Counted from the stretch's first letter, positions 16,646 through 27,852 are shown. The stretch: 64,000 nt of DNA from CBFHWY01 sp965659675 (GCA_965659675.1 CBFHWY010000002.1:1-64000), one strand, 5' to 3'. Program-made: numbers and translations. The notes: generated by a model from the letters alone, not told the origin.

Positions 16646-18028
16646 TTACTTTTCATGGAAGTTTATTGTTTTTGGATATATGTTCATCTGATCTATCCAA
16701 TAGCTGGCAGTTTTAAAGTTTTCTTCTCGGACATTATGCAATGTCAATTTACTCCATTTCTTCCTAACTATTTCAAGTGAATTTTCTTGTAAATTTTGAC
16801 TATTGAAAATTATTGTTTTTTCAAGTAAATGCCTCAATTTCTCGAATTCTTGGGAATTTGTCATATGAATATCAGATTTGAGCCGCGGATTCATAAACCG
16901 AAGTAGTGCCCCCAAAAATGCTGTTAAACCAGCTAAAAAAGCAAGTAAAAGGACACTCTCATTGTCCTGAAGTTTAGATTTGTAAACAGAAAAAGCAACA
17001 GCGAATGATGGTAGAATGACTATTCCCCATTCGAGAATTTGTGCTAAACGGCCAAACTGTCTTGATTCAATTCTATGAGCATGTTCGAGAATATGCATCT
17101 TTCTAAGCCAAACTTTTGCAAGTGTTGTTTGCATCAATGAATCTAATTTGATTGCTTCATTCACTTCTCGCAACAGGTGAAGAAGGTTAAACTCTTTGTA
17201 GTTAAATCTAGGCTCCGTTTGATCAACCTCACCTACAACAAATGAGTCATTTAACGCACCAAGTTTTGAATCAAAAAAGAAAATTGACGCAGTGACTTTT
17301 GATTCCGTTTCCGACGAATGAAATTCGGATGGTTTGATGAAATAGCGATCACCTTTTGAGTATGTTTCTTTAGCATTAGCTTTAATTGATACATTCTTTA
17401 AATAGGGTTTTAAGCTAGATTTCCATCCGTAGTTTTCTTTTCCTTTCAATTCTTGATTCCAGGCAATTTGATACAAACTAAAGTCGCTTTTGCTTTCAGA
17501 CTGCTTTACATCATATCTCGTATTGATAAGTTTTCCAGTTAGGACTATACTTTGTCCGTGATATCGATGTGAATGGACTGAATAAAGCTGTTTGTGTGAA
17601 TCTTTAATCTCATCATTCCATATATGCAATCTTAGAATTTTGCGATGTTCTTTTTCTTCCCATCTAAAGATTTCTATTGAAGCAAATCCTTGTGAGCCAA
17701 CCGATACCGAATCCTTAGAATTCTTGAAGAAACATAAGACAGAATAACAAAAATCCCACAATACACCAACAGAAATTGGCCCTTCATTTTTATAGGTATT
17801 AGTGCATAATTGTACAAGCAATATCCACTTTAAAAAGTGCTTATTTAGTTCGTTTGGTTCACTTTGGATGAAATGTACTAAGGTTGAAAAGTCTGTTGAA
17901 TAGTTTGTTCTGAAGATTTGTCGGCAGAGCTCTTCGTGATTTATGTCTTCAGCATAATCAGAAAGTGAAAACTCAAGTAAGTTACGTGAAATAAAGTCGA
18001 ATCTATCTTTTGTTAGGTAATCATTCAT
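16646..18028 (-). CDS. Cupin-like domain fused to 2TM SLATT-like membrane module
   Basis: Unrecognised 460-aa protein. I start at the ATG 18028 (MNDYLTKDRF); an upstream ATG at 18085 would add 19 residues and cannot be excluded. Three parts are visible. Residues 1-110 are helical. Residues about 115-265 look like a cupin barrel: LRLHIW, then HSHRYHGQSIVLTGKL (H152, H154, H157) and later GDRYFIKPSEFHSS (H237), the two metal-binding cupin motifs. Residues 310-405 have a lead-in helix, two membrane spans (about 331-349 and 358-377) and MNPRLKSDIHMTN with a following EFEKLRHLLE helix, as in SLATT-type 2TM effector modules. SLATT proteins are predicted membrane-disrupting effectors in nucleotide-signal and other conflict systems. 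The domain calls are inference. The HEPN-like gene follows on the same strand. Confidence 0.6.
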   Translation of the reverse strand: MNDYLTKDRFDFISRNLLEFSLSDYAEDINHEELCRQIFRTNYSTDFSTLVHFIQSEPNELNKHFLKWILLVQLCTNTYKNEGPISVGVLWDFCYSVLCFFKNSKDSVSVGSQGFASIEIFRWEEKEHRKILRLHIWNDEIKDSHKQLYSVHSHRYHGQSIVLTGKLINTRYDVKQSESKSDFSLYQIAWNQELKGKENYGWKSSLKPYLKNVSIKANAKETYSKGDRYFIKPSEFHSSETESKVTASIFFFDSKLGALNDSFVVGEVDQTEPRFNYKEFNLLHLLREVNEAIKLDSLMQTTLAKVWLRKMHILEHAHRIESRQFGRLAQILEWGIVILPSFAVAFSVYKSKLQDNESVLLLAFLAGLTAFLGALLRFMNPRLKSDIHMTNSQEFEKLRHLLEKTIIFNSQNLQENSLEIVRKKWSKLTLHNVREENFKTASYWIDQMNIYPKTINFHEK

Positions 18029-18158
18029 ATGCCAAATTAAGATGAATTCATTTAAATTCCGTAATAGTAAACGCCAACAGAACAAAACCTAATTGTTAAA
18101 TGGACCTCACGCTTTAGTTACTTTAATGTAATTTTATAAAAATAGTTACATTTGGAAT

Positions 18159-19079
18159 ATGACGCTCGATGAGTTTATCCAAACAAGACTTTTGACCGAA
18201 GAAGAGTTGCGTGAGTATGACCATCTCTTCGAAGAGCTTCTAAGCAAAGAGTTCAGCACAAGCGACCTGGACATTGCAGGGGTTACACCCAAACTCTTGC
18301 ACGATTGGAACAAACAAGGAATTACCTTATATCCTACCAATGAACGGAAAAGGCGAAAGTTCAGCTTTGAAGAGTTCAGCTGGTTCTTGGCCTTAGGACA
18401 AATGCGAAACTTCGGACTTTCCATTGCACACATCAAACGCTTCAAAGAACATTGTGCAATCAACATGGATGTCACCAAAGCCCTGTCTGATGATCTAGTC
18501 GCCGAACAGATGTCTAAGATGATTCCTGGTCTTTCTTTGGAAGAGGCAAAAATGATCGTTGCCTCTGATGAGTTAAAAGAAATGATCACTAGTAGGCTCA
18601 ATTTCACAACTTTTGGTCTAATGATCATGGACTCCGTGATTCGAAGAGAAGGCCTGAGTCTAATGATACTCGAAGATGGCGATTTTCTTCCTGTTAAACC
18701 TCGCTTTCTAAATGGCTATCTCAAATACCCTCAATTCTTGACCCTTTTACAGAGACCTTATTTTAATCTTTCAATTGTCGAAATAGTAAGCGCCTATCTA
18801 GGTGCAAAGCTCAATGGGCGTTATGAATACAATTTTGATGTGGTAACTCCAAAAGAAAAAGAAATCTTAGAGGTTATTCGTGCTGGAAAGTGCAATAGTC
18901 TTGAGATCATCTTCAAGGATGGAAAAGTAGAACGCCTAGAAAGCACCAAAGAGATTAAAGTATATAGTCAAAATCAGTTAGCTGAAATCATCACTTCAGA
19001 TGGCTATCAAGACATTAGCATAAAGACCCAAAAAGGAAAAATAGTAAGTGTAAAGAACACTAAAAAGAAGAAGTTTTAA
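18159..19079 (+). CDS. MerR-like HTH protein of the recombinase module
   Basis: A 306-aa protein with a MerR-type winged helix at residues 36-100: DIAGVTPKLLHDWNKQGIT, then RRKFSFEEFSWFLALGQMRN and GLSIAHIKRF. The remainder is helical then beta-rich (DGKVERLESTKEIKVYSQNQ) with a lysine tail. It probably binds DNA and regulates the recombinase or acts as its directionality factor; that role is inferred from the adjacent recombinase. The next short reading frame starts on its stop codon (TAATG). It is divergent from the cupin/2TM gene, 130 bp away. Confidence 0.7.
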   Translation: MTLDEFIQTRLLTEEELREYDHLFEELLSKEFSTSDLDIAGVTPKLLHDWNKQGITLYPTNERKRRKFSFEEFSWFLALGQMRNFGLSIAHIKRFKEHCAINMDVTKALSDDLVAEQMSKMIPGLSLEEAKMIVASDELKEMITSRLNFTTFGLMIMDSVIRREGLSLMILEDGDFLPVKPRFLNGYLKYPQFLTLLQRPYFNLSIVEIVSAYLGAKLNGRYEYNFDVVTPKEKEILEVIRAGKCNSLEIIFKDGKVERLESTKEIKVYSQNQLAEIITSDGYQDISIKTQKGKIVSVKNTKKKKF

Positions 19080-19281
19080 TGAAGGTACTGAAGACCTCAG
19101 ACCATACAGATATGCGTGTAAGCTATTCCAAAAAGAGAGCTTATCCGAATTTGTATCAAATTGATAAATACAAATGAATGCAGAGTATTACTCGGTGAAA
19201 AAGGAGAAGAATTAACAGATGAGCAGATCAATGAAATTAGAGATCTGCTTTATCAATTAGCAAACATTGAAATTGAGGAAA

Positions 19282-19295
<14 letters not shown>
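19079..19295 (+). pseudogene. Small gene apparently broken by one extra A
   Basis: An ATG frame (19079-19177, 32 aa: MKVLKTSDHTDMRVSYSKKR...) stops early. A second frame, open from 19122 to 19295, reads NECRVLLGEKGEELTDEQIN then EIRDLLYQLANIEIEENEVR and has no ATG. Removing one A from the A5 run at 19130-19134 joins them into a 71-aa acidic helical protein. Small proteins of the type LTDEQ...LLYQLA often sit just before Bacteroidota serine recombinases. The second frame ends across the recombinase start (ATGAAGTACGGTAG), as in a coupled pair. Either a real frameshift, a sequencing error, or a TTG start at 19161 (44 aa) explains it. Confidence 0.45.
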
Positions 19296-20889
<1,594 letters not shown>

Positions 20890-20920
20890 ATTAAGTCTAT
20901 TTGGAGAAATAAAGTGCGTC

Positions 20921-20974
20921 CTGTCCGCCGAAGCTGCTTTAGCTGCGAAGGAGGATGCTAATTCCCCGTTGAGT
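20921..20974. repeat. Palindromic scrap plus partial copy of the tRNA 5' flank
   Basis: TCCGCCGAAGCTGC-TTTA-GCTGCGAAGGAGGA is an imperfect palindrome. Directly after it, GCTAATTCCCC-GTTGAGTC repeats the tRNA 5' end and its flank (GCTAATTCCCC-ATTAAGTC at 20879) with two mismatches over 19 bases. This looks like the remnant of a second tRNA or attachment site invaded by a mobile palindrome. Confidence 0.5.
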
Positions 20975-21018
20975 CGGCAAATCTAATACTTTTCCACTTT
21001 GATGTTTAGCTTTGGTGC

Positions 21019-21885
21019 ATGCTCAATTCAGCAGAACTGGAAGAGATCAGAAATCAGCTTGAGATCTCTGAGATCATATCGAGTGATTCAGTAGGTGGTG
21101 GAGATATCAATCAAAGCTTTTTGATCAAAACGGATCGAGGGGAGTTTTTTGTAAAGAAGAACCTTTCCGAGCCTTTTCCTGGAATGTTTCCCGCTGAAGC
21201 AAAAGGGCTTGACCTCATGCGAGCGAGCCAAAGCGTAAGGATCCCTGAAGTTCATGAATGTTTCGATTTTGAGGATCATGCCTATCTCGTGATGGAGTAC
21301 ATCAGATCAGCACCTCAAACAAAAAACTTTTGGAAAGATTTTGCTGAGAGGCTTTCTAGTATGCATCGGGTAACTCAAGATCGATTTGGCCTGGACCACA
21401 ATAACTATATCGGTAGCCTTAATCAATCCAACAACGAACATAGCGCATGGAACGAGTTCTTTATCACAGAACGTCTGGAGCCAATGATCAAAATGGGGGT
21501 AGATGACAAAAAGATACCCAGGATCGACCTTCCGATCTTTGATGCTCTTTTTAGCCTGCTACAGGATTTTTTCCCAGAAGAAGAACCAGCGCTCATACAT
21601 GGCGACCTGTGGTCGGGAAATTTCATGGCAGATGATAAGGGTGAGCCATGTATTTACGACCCGGCGGTATATTTTGGCCACCGGGAAATGGACATAGGCA
21701 TGTCAAAGTTATTCGGTGGATTTGATCGCACTTTCTATGAGTATTATCAGGAGGCTTTTCCTATGGAAAGTGGATGGACTGAACGCATTGATGTGGCGAA
21801 TATCTATCCGCTATTGGTCCATGTCAACCTATTCGGAGGGAGTTACTATCAATCGGTTCTTCGTGTTATTCGAGACTATTGTTGA
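21019..21885 (+). CDS. Fructosamine kinase family protein
   Basis: A 288-aa cytoplasmic kinase of the fructosamine-3-kinase/APH fold, which phosphorylates ketoamines on glycated proteins so that the sugar is released. Visible are a glycine-rich SVGGGDINQSF loop, the ATP lysine in FFVKKN, the catalytic loop LIHGDLWSGN and the Mg-binding YDPAVYFGHREMDIGMSKL, all family hallmarks. Full length for the family. The 3' end overlaps the convergent lipoprotein gene by 10 bp. A real substrate other than ketoamines cannot be excluded. Confidence 0.9.
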   Translation: MLNSAELEEIRNQLEISEIISSDSVGGGDINQSFLIKTDRGEFFVKKNLSEPFPGMFPAEAKGLDLMRASQSVRIPEVHECFDFEDHAYLVMEYIRSAPQTKNFWKDFAERLSSMHRVTQDRFGLDHNNYIGSLNQSNNEHSAWNEFFITERLEPMIKMGVDDKKIPRIDLPIFDALFSLLQDFFPEEEPALIHGDLWSGNFMADDKGEPCIYDPAVYFGHREMDIGMSKLFGGFDRTFYEYYQEAFPMESGWTERIDVANIYPLLVHVNLFGGSYYQSVLRVIRDYC

Positions 21886-22313
21886 ACTTGATACTCGAAC
21901 AGGAATTTCTCCTCGTGAGGAGGGATCGTCAAGAAGATCTTGCCCTTGTAAGCTGGATTTGTGAGCTCATTCAGGTCAAACTTCTTTTTGCCTTTTAACT
22001 GTAGGTCACAATTCCTTTTGCCCGTCTGATTGATCCTCAAGCTTGCCTGTGGTGGCAATGATTTTTTAACCCTGTAATCCCAATGAAGATCGATGTCACT
22101 ATCCTCGCAGGCATTCTTTAATTCGTATGCTATGGTTAGACATTTTCCTTCAATTTGGATATCTCTGATCTTTATATTTCCATAATCTGCAGCGGCGTAT
22201 TCATCCCTATCCATACGCAAGGGAAAGCACTTTTTCGTGCTGTCTTTAACCATCTTAGCCCCCGAACAGGAGCCTAAAATCACCAGGCCTAAGATCCAGA
22301 TAGATTTTCTCAT
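21876..22313 (-). CDS. Small lipoprotein, function unknown
   Basis: A 145-aa lipoprotein with signal peptide MRKSIWILGLVILGSCSGAK; the lipobox LGSC places the lipidated cysteine at residue 16. The mature part is beta-rich (IRDIQIEGKCLTIAYELKNA) and has two further cysteine-containing strands, but no family is recognised. Its ATG overlaps the stop of the upstream serine protease (ATGA), so it is probably made with that secreted enzyme. Confidence 0.75.
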   Translation of the reverse strand: MRKSIWILGLVILGSCSGAKMVKDSTKKCFPLRMDRDEYAAADYGNIKIRDIQIEGKCLTIAYELKNACEDSDIDLHWDYRVKKSLPPQASLRINQTGKRNCDLQLKGKKKFDLNELTNPAYKGKIFLTIPPHEEKFLFEYQVQQ

Positions 22314-23911
22314 TGCTTCATGATTTTAGATTGATAGATTTTGCCGGCTTTATCCGTCAGCCTAATGAGGTAGATGCCATAAGCATGCTGACTTAGATCA
22401 ATGGAATTATCTTCGATCCTAAAGTTTAACAGGCGGCCATCGGCACCATAAACTTCTGTCTTGACAATGGATGGGATAGTCCACCTTACAATGCCTTTAC
22501 TCGGATTTGGATAAGTATTGATGTCTTCGATCGCTGGAGAGTCAATACCAGTAAGTGGATCTTCCAGGCACGGCCAGGCAATACCACCGATCCGACTCAA
22601 ACCTGAGTTGGTTGGATCAAGCCATGGCTTCAGTCTTTTGTTATCAGTACTTCCTTCACTCTCCCAGGCGTAAGCGAATTTTCCATAGTAATCGTTTTCG
22701 TTTGGGCCCTGACCAGGAGAGCTACTGCAGGCAGAAGACCCACCTGTGAGTATGCCAATGACCTGACCTCCATTGTTAAACAGAGCAGAACCAGATGAAC
22801 CAGACTCCGTTACGCCATGTCCATTGCTGGTAGCCGACCAGTTCATTAACCAATGAGTGCCATTCACCGTACCACCCCATGAACCCGAACTGATCAGGGA
22901 ATTGTAGGTGGATATCTTTTTGAGATCCCCGCTTGGATGATGAATACCCACTCCATTTTGGCTTGCATTTCCACTTCTGTCCCAGCCAGCGAAGTATGGA
23001 TTGTAAAACTGGGGTATGGCTGCGTCTAATTCAACCAGCCAAAAATCAGAGTCACTGTCTCCGGCATTTCCAGAGTTTGATTTCAAGCTACAGCCGGTCA
23101 TACTCTTATTGGCAAGGCTGCCTTCAGAGCTCGGATTGCTACAGCCCGTACTTTCATACTGAAAATAGAATACCCAGTCTTCAAGATCAGCACTGCTCGC
23201 TCCTTCTCCACAATGATCCGCGGTCAGAATGTAGGGGGTACAATCTTGATTTGTATTGTTCATGATGGTTCCACTGCACCAAAAAAGATCACTCCCAACT
23301 TTCACACTGATGCGAACCACTGCTCTAGACTGACTTTTCCAATTGTTTCCTTCACTGCAATTCACATTGACCTGACAGGATTCTGAATCCCCAAAGTCTC
23401 GGGAAGCGTTTTCCTGGCTAAATGGTACATCGCGAAAGGCGTGCGCTATCTCTCCAAGCTTTAATTTGGGAGCATCATCCAAATTACTCTGCTGATAACG
23501 CAAGATCATCTTCGAACTCCCGATCAAAGGCAAAGCAAAAGAGCCACCGTTAGCATTATCCTGAAAATCATAGGGTCCGGCGAGCACATTACCCTGTACA
23601 CTCTCAAGCCATAATTTTCCGCTTTTTGGAAGTTGGAAATCATCAAAGTAAAGACCCAGGCCCAATGCTCTTTTCGATTCAATGAATACCCGAAGCTCTT
23701 GTTGCATTCCGCTTAGATCGAAACGCAATAATTCCCTCAGGTCCAGCTCATGAGAAATAAGATGAGCGTAGGCCGGCCGAAAAGATTCCTCCTGAATTTC
23801 TTTGTTGATTCGTTCAAAGTCGGCCCGTACCCGAATGGTATCAATAGCCCAAAGTGAATTAGTTGTGAAGAAGATGAACAGGAAGACGAGGATGTAATTT
23901 CTCAACATCAT
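22310..23911 (-). CDS. Trypsin-like serine protease with T9SS sorting tail
   Basis: Secreted endopeptidase of the S1 chymotrypsin/lysyl-endopeptidase type. I start at the tandem ATG 23911/23908, giving MMLRNYILVFLFIFFTTNSL and a signal peptide; the frame stays open to 24178, but that part overlaps the divergent RidA-like gene and has no signal. The catalytic triad is visible: His in ILTADHCGEG, Asp in DSDFWLVELD and Ser in TESGSSGSALFNNGG. The end, INTYPNPSKGIVRWTI to YGIYLIRLTDKAG, is a T9SS type A domain. About 533 aa. Coupled to the lipoprotein after it. Confidence 0.92.
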   Translation of the reverse strand: MMLRNYILVFLFIFFTTNSLWAIDTIRVRADFERINKEIQEESFRPAYAHLISHELDLRELLRFDLSGMQQELRVFIESKRALGLGLYFDDFQLPKSGKLWLESVQGNVLAGPYDFQDNANGGSFALPLIGSSKMILRYQQSNLDDAPKLKLGEIAHAFRDVPFSQENASRDFGDSESCQVNVNCSEGNNWKSQSRAVVRISVKVGSDLFWCSGTIMNNTNQDCTPYILTADHCGEGASSADLEDWVFYFQYESTGCSNPSSEGSLANKSMTGCSLKSNSGNAGDSDSDFWLVELDAAIPQFYNPYFAGWDRSGNASQNGVGIHHPSGDLKKISTYNSLISSGSWGGTVNGTHWLMNWSATSNGHGVTESGSSGSALFNNGGQVIGILTGGSSACSSSPGQGPNENDYYGKFAYAWESEGSTDNKRLKPWLDPTNSGLSRIGGIAWPCLEDPLTGIDSPAIEDINTYPNPSKGIVRWTIPSIVKTEVYGADGRLLNFRIEDNSIDLSQHAYGIYLIRLTDKAGKIYQSKIMKQ

Positions 23912-23972
23912 TACATTCGTTTGGTTAATAAGACGATATGGAGTGAACACTCCACTAAAATAGTATAAAAGC

Positions 23973-24395
23973 ATGTCAGAAGCACAAAAGTTCAATTCGA
24001 GTAAGGCACCGGAGCCTGTAGGCTTGTATCCGCACGCAAGAAGAGTAGGAGACTTGCTATTTCTATCAGGTGTAGGACCAAGAGAGCGAGGAACCAAAAA
24101 AATTCCAGGAGTGGAACTGGATGAAAATGGAAATATCAGGTCATATGATATTGAAGCACAATGCCACAGCGTTTTCAATAATGTAAAAACGATTCTGGAA
24201 GACAGCGGTTCTTCCTGGGGTCAGTTGGTTGATGTTACCGTTTTCCTCACCAACATGAAGGATGACTTTAAGACCTACAACAAGATCTACGCTGAATACT
24301 TTAAAGACAATCAACCTTGTCGAACCACGGTTGAGATCAATTCACTTCCAACCCCCATTGCCATTGAGTTGAAGTGTATTGCAACCATAGAGTGA
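23973..24395 (+). CDS. RidA family protein, 2-aminomuconate-deaminase-like
   Basis: A 140-aa YjgF/RidA/UK114 trimeric deaminase-fold protein. The family arginine is in QPCRTTVEI and the PxxAIELKCIA ending is standard. The leading part GVGPRERGTKKIPGVELDEN and the long insert resemble 2-aminomuconate deaminases of the kynurenine/nitrobenzoate routes more than housekeeping RidA, which cleans up enamine/imine by-products of PLP enzymes. A gene for 3-hydroxyanthranilate dioxygenase lies 27 kb away, which supports but does not prove that role. Divergent from the protease gene. Confidence 0.85.
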   Translation: MSEAQKFNSSKAPEPVGLYPHARRVGDLLFLSGVGPRERGTKKIPGVELDENGNIRSYDIEAQCHSVFNNVKTILEDSGSSWGQLVDVTVFLTNMKDDFKTYNKIYAEYFKDNQPCRTTVEINSLPTPIAIELKCIATIE

Positions 24396-24423
24396 ATTCG
24401 CCAAAAAAGAGAGGTCTAATTTT

Positions 24424-24431
24424 CTACATTT
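24424..24431 (+). promoter_or_regulatory. Candidate -7 box for the ileS operon
   Basis: TACATTTG matches TAnnTTTG and lies 21 bp before the ileS ATG, which fits a short 5' leader. Confidence 0.5.
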
Positions 24432-24452
24432 GCGCCTTATTTTCAGGCTTGT

Positions 24453-27400
24453 ATGAGTAATTTCAGGGAATACAAAGATTTTAAGCTTCCGCAGGTGGCT
24501 GAGGAAGTGCTCGAACAGTGGAAGAAGGAAGCTACCTTTGAGCGCAGTGTTGAGATAAGAGAAGGGGAGCCGAACTTTGTATTCTACGAAGGTCCGCCTT
24601 CCGCAAATGGAATGCCTGGAATCCACCACGTCATGGCGAGGGCGATCAAAGACCTCTTTTGCCGCTACAAGACTCAAAACGGATTTAAGGTTCAACGAAA
24701 AGCAGGATGGGATACCCACGGCCTTCCTGTTGAACTCAGCGTGGAGAAAGAACTTGGGATCACCAAGGAGGATATCGGAAAGAAGATCTCCGTTGAAGAC
24801 TACAACCAAAAATGCCGCGAAGCGGTCATGCGCTACACCGATGTGTGGAATGACCTCACGGAAAAGATGGGTTACTGGGTGGATATGAGCGATCCCTATA
24901 TCACCTATAAATCCAAGTATATGGAGTCGGTTTGGTGGTTGCTCAAAAAGCTTTTTGACGAAGACCTGATCTACAAGGGGTACACCATTCAGCCTTATTC
25001 ACCCAAAGCCGGAACAGGATTGAGTTCGCATGAGCTGAATATGCCCGGAGCTTATCGCGATGTGAAGGATACGACGGTTATAGCTCAGTTCAAATTGACC
25101 GCTGAAAGTCAAAAAGAACTTGTGGGTCGTACAGGTCTTGAACTGGACGATGAGACCTACTTCCTTGCATGGACCACCACTCCATGGACACTTCCATCAA
25201 ATACTGCATTGGCGGTAGGGGAGAAGATCGACTATTCTTTGATCGATACCTTTAATCGCTACACTGGAACCCGTCAAAAGCTGATGTTGGCAAGCGATCT
25301 TTTAGGAAAGTATTTCAGCAAGGATCAGGAAGAGCTCCCAATGGAGCTTCAGGAGAAGCAAAAGAAAATGCCTTATCGGGTGCTTTGGTCTGGAAAAGGC
25401 AAAGACCTGCTCGACCTTAAATATCATCAGCTGCTTGATTATGCAACTCCAATGGATGGAGATGAAAAGGCATACAGAGTGATCCCAGGAGACTACGTCA
25501 CTACGGAGGACGGTACTGGAATTGTACACATTGCCCCAACCTTTGGAGCGGACGATATGCGTGTTGCTCAGGCTGCAGGGGTGCCTCCAATGCTGGTGGA
25601 GGATGAGCATGGTAACCCAAGTCCACTGGTCAACCTACAGGGAAAGTTCATTGATTCACTTCCGGAGATCGGAGGGAAGTATGTGAAGAATGAGTATTAC
25701 TCAGAGACCGAGGTACCTGAAAAGTCTGTGGATGTGGAGATCGCCATCCGTTTGAAAGAAGAAAATAAGGCATTTTTAGTAGAGAAATACGAACACTCCT
25801 ATCCGCATTGCTGGAGAACCGATAAGCCTGTGCTCTATTACCCGCTTGACTCCTGGTTTGTGCGGGCTACAGCCAAAAAGGAACGCATGGTGGAGCTCAA
25901 CAACACCATCAATTGGAAACCGAAGGCAACAGGAACGGGAAGATTTGGAAACTGGCTTGAGAATCTGAATGACTGGAACTTGAGCCGTTCGCGCTATTGG
26001 GGTATTCCTCTTCCGATATGGAGTGATGAAGAAGGCAAAGAGTATAAAGTAGTGGGCTCCATTCAGGAACTCAAGACCGAGTGCGAACAAGCTGTTGAAG
26101 CGGGAGTGATGGATAAGAATCCATTGGAAGGCTTCAAGCCAGGAGATATGTCTGAAGAGAACTATGCTCAGGTTGACCTGCATCGGCACTCTGTAGACAA
26201 TATCATTTTGGTTTCCGCTAATGGAAAGCCACTCAAAAGAGAATCCGATCTGATCGATGTGTGGTTTGATTCTGGATCCATGCCTTATGCTCAGTGGCAT
26301 TATCCATTCGAGAACACGGAGAAGTTCAAAGAGGCTTACCCAGCGGATTTTATTGCTGAAGGCGTTGATCAAACCCGAGGTTGGTTCTATACACTTCACG
26401 CCATTGCTACACTCACCCACGATTCAGTTGCCTATAAGAATGTGGTTTCGAATGGACTGGTGCTCGATAAAGACGGACAAAAAATGTCGAAACGACTGGG
26501 AAATGCAGTAGACCCATTCGCCACTATGAAAAAGTATGGGGCTGATGCCACACGTTGGTATATGATCACCAATGCACAGCCCTGGGATAACCTCAAATTT
26601 GATGAGGAAGGCATTGTAGAGGTTCAGCGAAAGTATTTCCGAGCCCTTCAAAACACCTACGCCTTTCTGGCGCTCTATTCCAACGTAGATGGCTTCAAAT
26701 TTGAGGAAGATGAGATAGCCCTTAAAGAACGCCAGGAGATCGACCGATGGGTGCTTTCCAAACTAAACAGCCTGATCAAAAAGACAGATGAGGCATATTC
26801 AGATTATGAGCCAACTAAGGCCGGACGCCTGATCCAAAGTTTTGTGGTAGACGACCTCAGCAACTGGTATGTGCGATTGTGTAGAAAGAGATTCTGGAGA
26901 GGGGATTATGGCCACGACAAGATCGCAGCATATCAAACGCTTTATACCTGTTTGAAAACTGTGGCATCGCTATCTGCACCGATCGCACCTTTCTATATGG
27001 ACAGACTGTATCGTGACCTAACCGCAGCCTGTGGGGATGAAGTTTCAGTGCACCTGGATGACTTCCCTAAAGTGGATGAGTCGAGAATAGATGAGGAGCT
27101 TGAATCCAGAATGAGCATTGCCCAGTCGCTCACCTCCATGATCTTGAGTTTGCGAAAGAAAGAACAGATCAGGGTACGTCAGCCCCTTGAGAAGATCATG
27201 GTGCCTGTTTTGAACAAGCAATTTAAGGAGCAATTACTCGCTGTGCGAGATTTGATCCTCACCGAAGTGAATGTGAAGGAACTTCAAATTTTGGATGAAG
27301 ACAACGATGTGTTGGTAAAGCAGATCAAACCAGATTTCAAAAAGCTCGGTCCGAGGTTTGGTAAGGATATGAAAGCCGTAGTTCAGGCGATCAACCAAAT

Positions 27401-27851
27401 GGGTCAGGATGAGATCCGAACCATAGAATCAGAAGCTTCGATCGAGATCCAACTTAATGGAAATAAGGAACGTATTGCACTAGAGGAAGTAGAGATCATT
27501 TCACAGGATATTCCAGGATGGCTGGTTCACTCTGAGAATGGAATGACTGTTGCGCTGGATATCAACATCTCGGAAGAACTTCATCGGGAAGGGATCGCCA
27601 GAGAATTGGTCAATCGAATTCAGAACTTGCGAAAGGACAAGGGTTTAGAGGTGACTGACCGCATAAATATTCGTCTGGGCGAAAGTGATCTGATACAAAC
27701 TTCCGTCGAAACGAATTTGGACTATATTTGCTTGGAAACCTTGGCAGATCGCATAGAGACGAACCAGCAAAACCTTTCGGACGCCATCGAGGTTACACTG
27801 GAAGAGGGGGTTAAAACTGAGCTTGAGATTTTAAAGAATAACGAAGGTTAG
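24453..27851 (+). CDS. ileS: Isoleucyl-tRNA synthetase
   Basis: Class I aminoacyl-tRNA synthetase that charges tRNA-Ile and edits misactivated valine. The 1132-aa chain is of the long, eukaryote-like IleS type common in Bacteroidota. Visible are the HIGH-type motif GPPSANGMPGIHHVMARAIK, the CP1 editing domain (about 190-440, with FLAWTTTPWTLPSNTALAVG), the WFDSGSMPYAQWHYP segment and KMSKRLGN. The C-terminal anticodon-binding region and tail extend beyond residue 750. First gene of a close-packed five-gene block. Confidence 0.97.
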   Translation: MSNFREYKDFKLPQVAEEVLEQWKKEATFERSVEIREGEPNFVFYEGPPSANGMPGIHHVMARAIKDLFCRYKTQNGFKVQRKAGWDTHGLPVELSVEKELGITKEDIGKKISVEDYNQKCREAVMRYTDVWNDLTEKMGYWVDMSDPYITYKSKYMESVWWLLKKLFDEDLIYKGYTIQPYSPKAGTGLSSHELNMPGAYRDVKDTTVIAQFKLTAESQKELVGRTGLELDDETYFLAWTTTPWTLPSNTALAVGEKIDYSLIDTFNRYTGTRQKLMLASDLLGKYFSKDQEELPMELQEKQKKMPYRVLWSGKGKDLLDLKYHQLLDYATPMDGDEKAYRVIPGDYVTTEDGTGIVHIAPTFGADDMRVAQAAGVPPMLVEDEHGNPSPLVNLQGKFIDSLPEIGGKYVKNEYYSETEVPEKSVDVEIAIRLKEENKAFLVEKYEHSYPHCWRTDKPVLYYPLDSWFVRATAKKERMVELNNTINWKPKATGTGRFGNWLENLNDWNLSRSRYWGIPLPIWSDEEGKEYKVVGSIQELKTECEQAVEAGVMDKNPLEGFKPGDMSEENYAQVDLHRHSVDNIILVSANGKPLKRESDLIDVWFDSGSMPYAQWHYPFENTEKFKEAYPADFIAEGVDQTRGWFYTLHAIATLTHDSVAYKNVVSNGLVLDKDGQKMSKRLGNAVDPFATMKKYGADATRWYMITNAQPWDNLKFDEEGIVEVQRKYFRALQNTYAFLALYSNVDGFKFEEDEIALKERQEIDRWVLSKLNSLIKKTDEAYSDYEPTKAGRLIQSFVVDDLSNWYVRLCRKRFWRGDYGHDKIAAYQTLYTCLKTVASLSAPIAPFYMDRLYRDLTAACGDEVSVHLDDFPKVDESRIDEELESRMSIAQSLTSMILSLRKKEQIRVRQPLEKIMVPVLNKQFKEQLLAVRDLILTEVNVKELQILDEDNDVLVKQIKPDFKKLGPRFGKDMKAVVQAINQMGQDEIRTIESEASIEIQLNGNKERIALEEVEIISQDIPGWLVHSENGMTVALDINISEELHREGIARELVNRIQNLRKDKGLEVTDRINIRLGESDLIQTSVETNLDYICLETLADRIETNQQNLSDAIEVTLEEGVKTELEILKNNEG

Positions 27852-27852
27852 A

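Noticed and set aside
23912..24178. N-terminal extension of the serine protease frame
   Set aside because: It overlaps the divergent RidA-like gene and would bury the signal peptide that begins at the tandem ATG 23911/23908.
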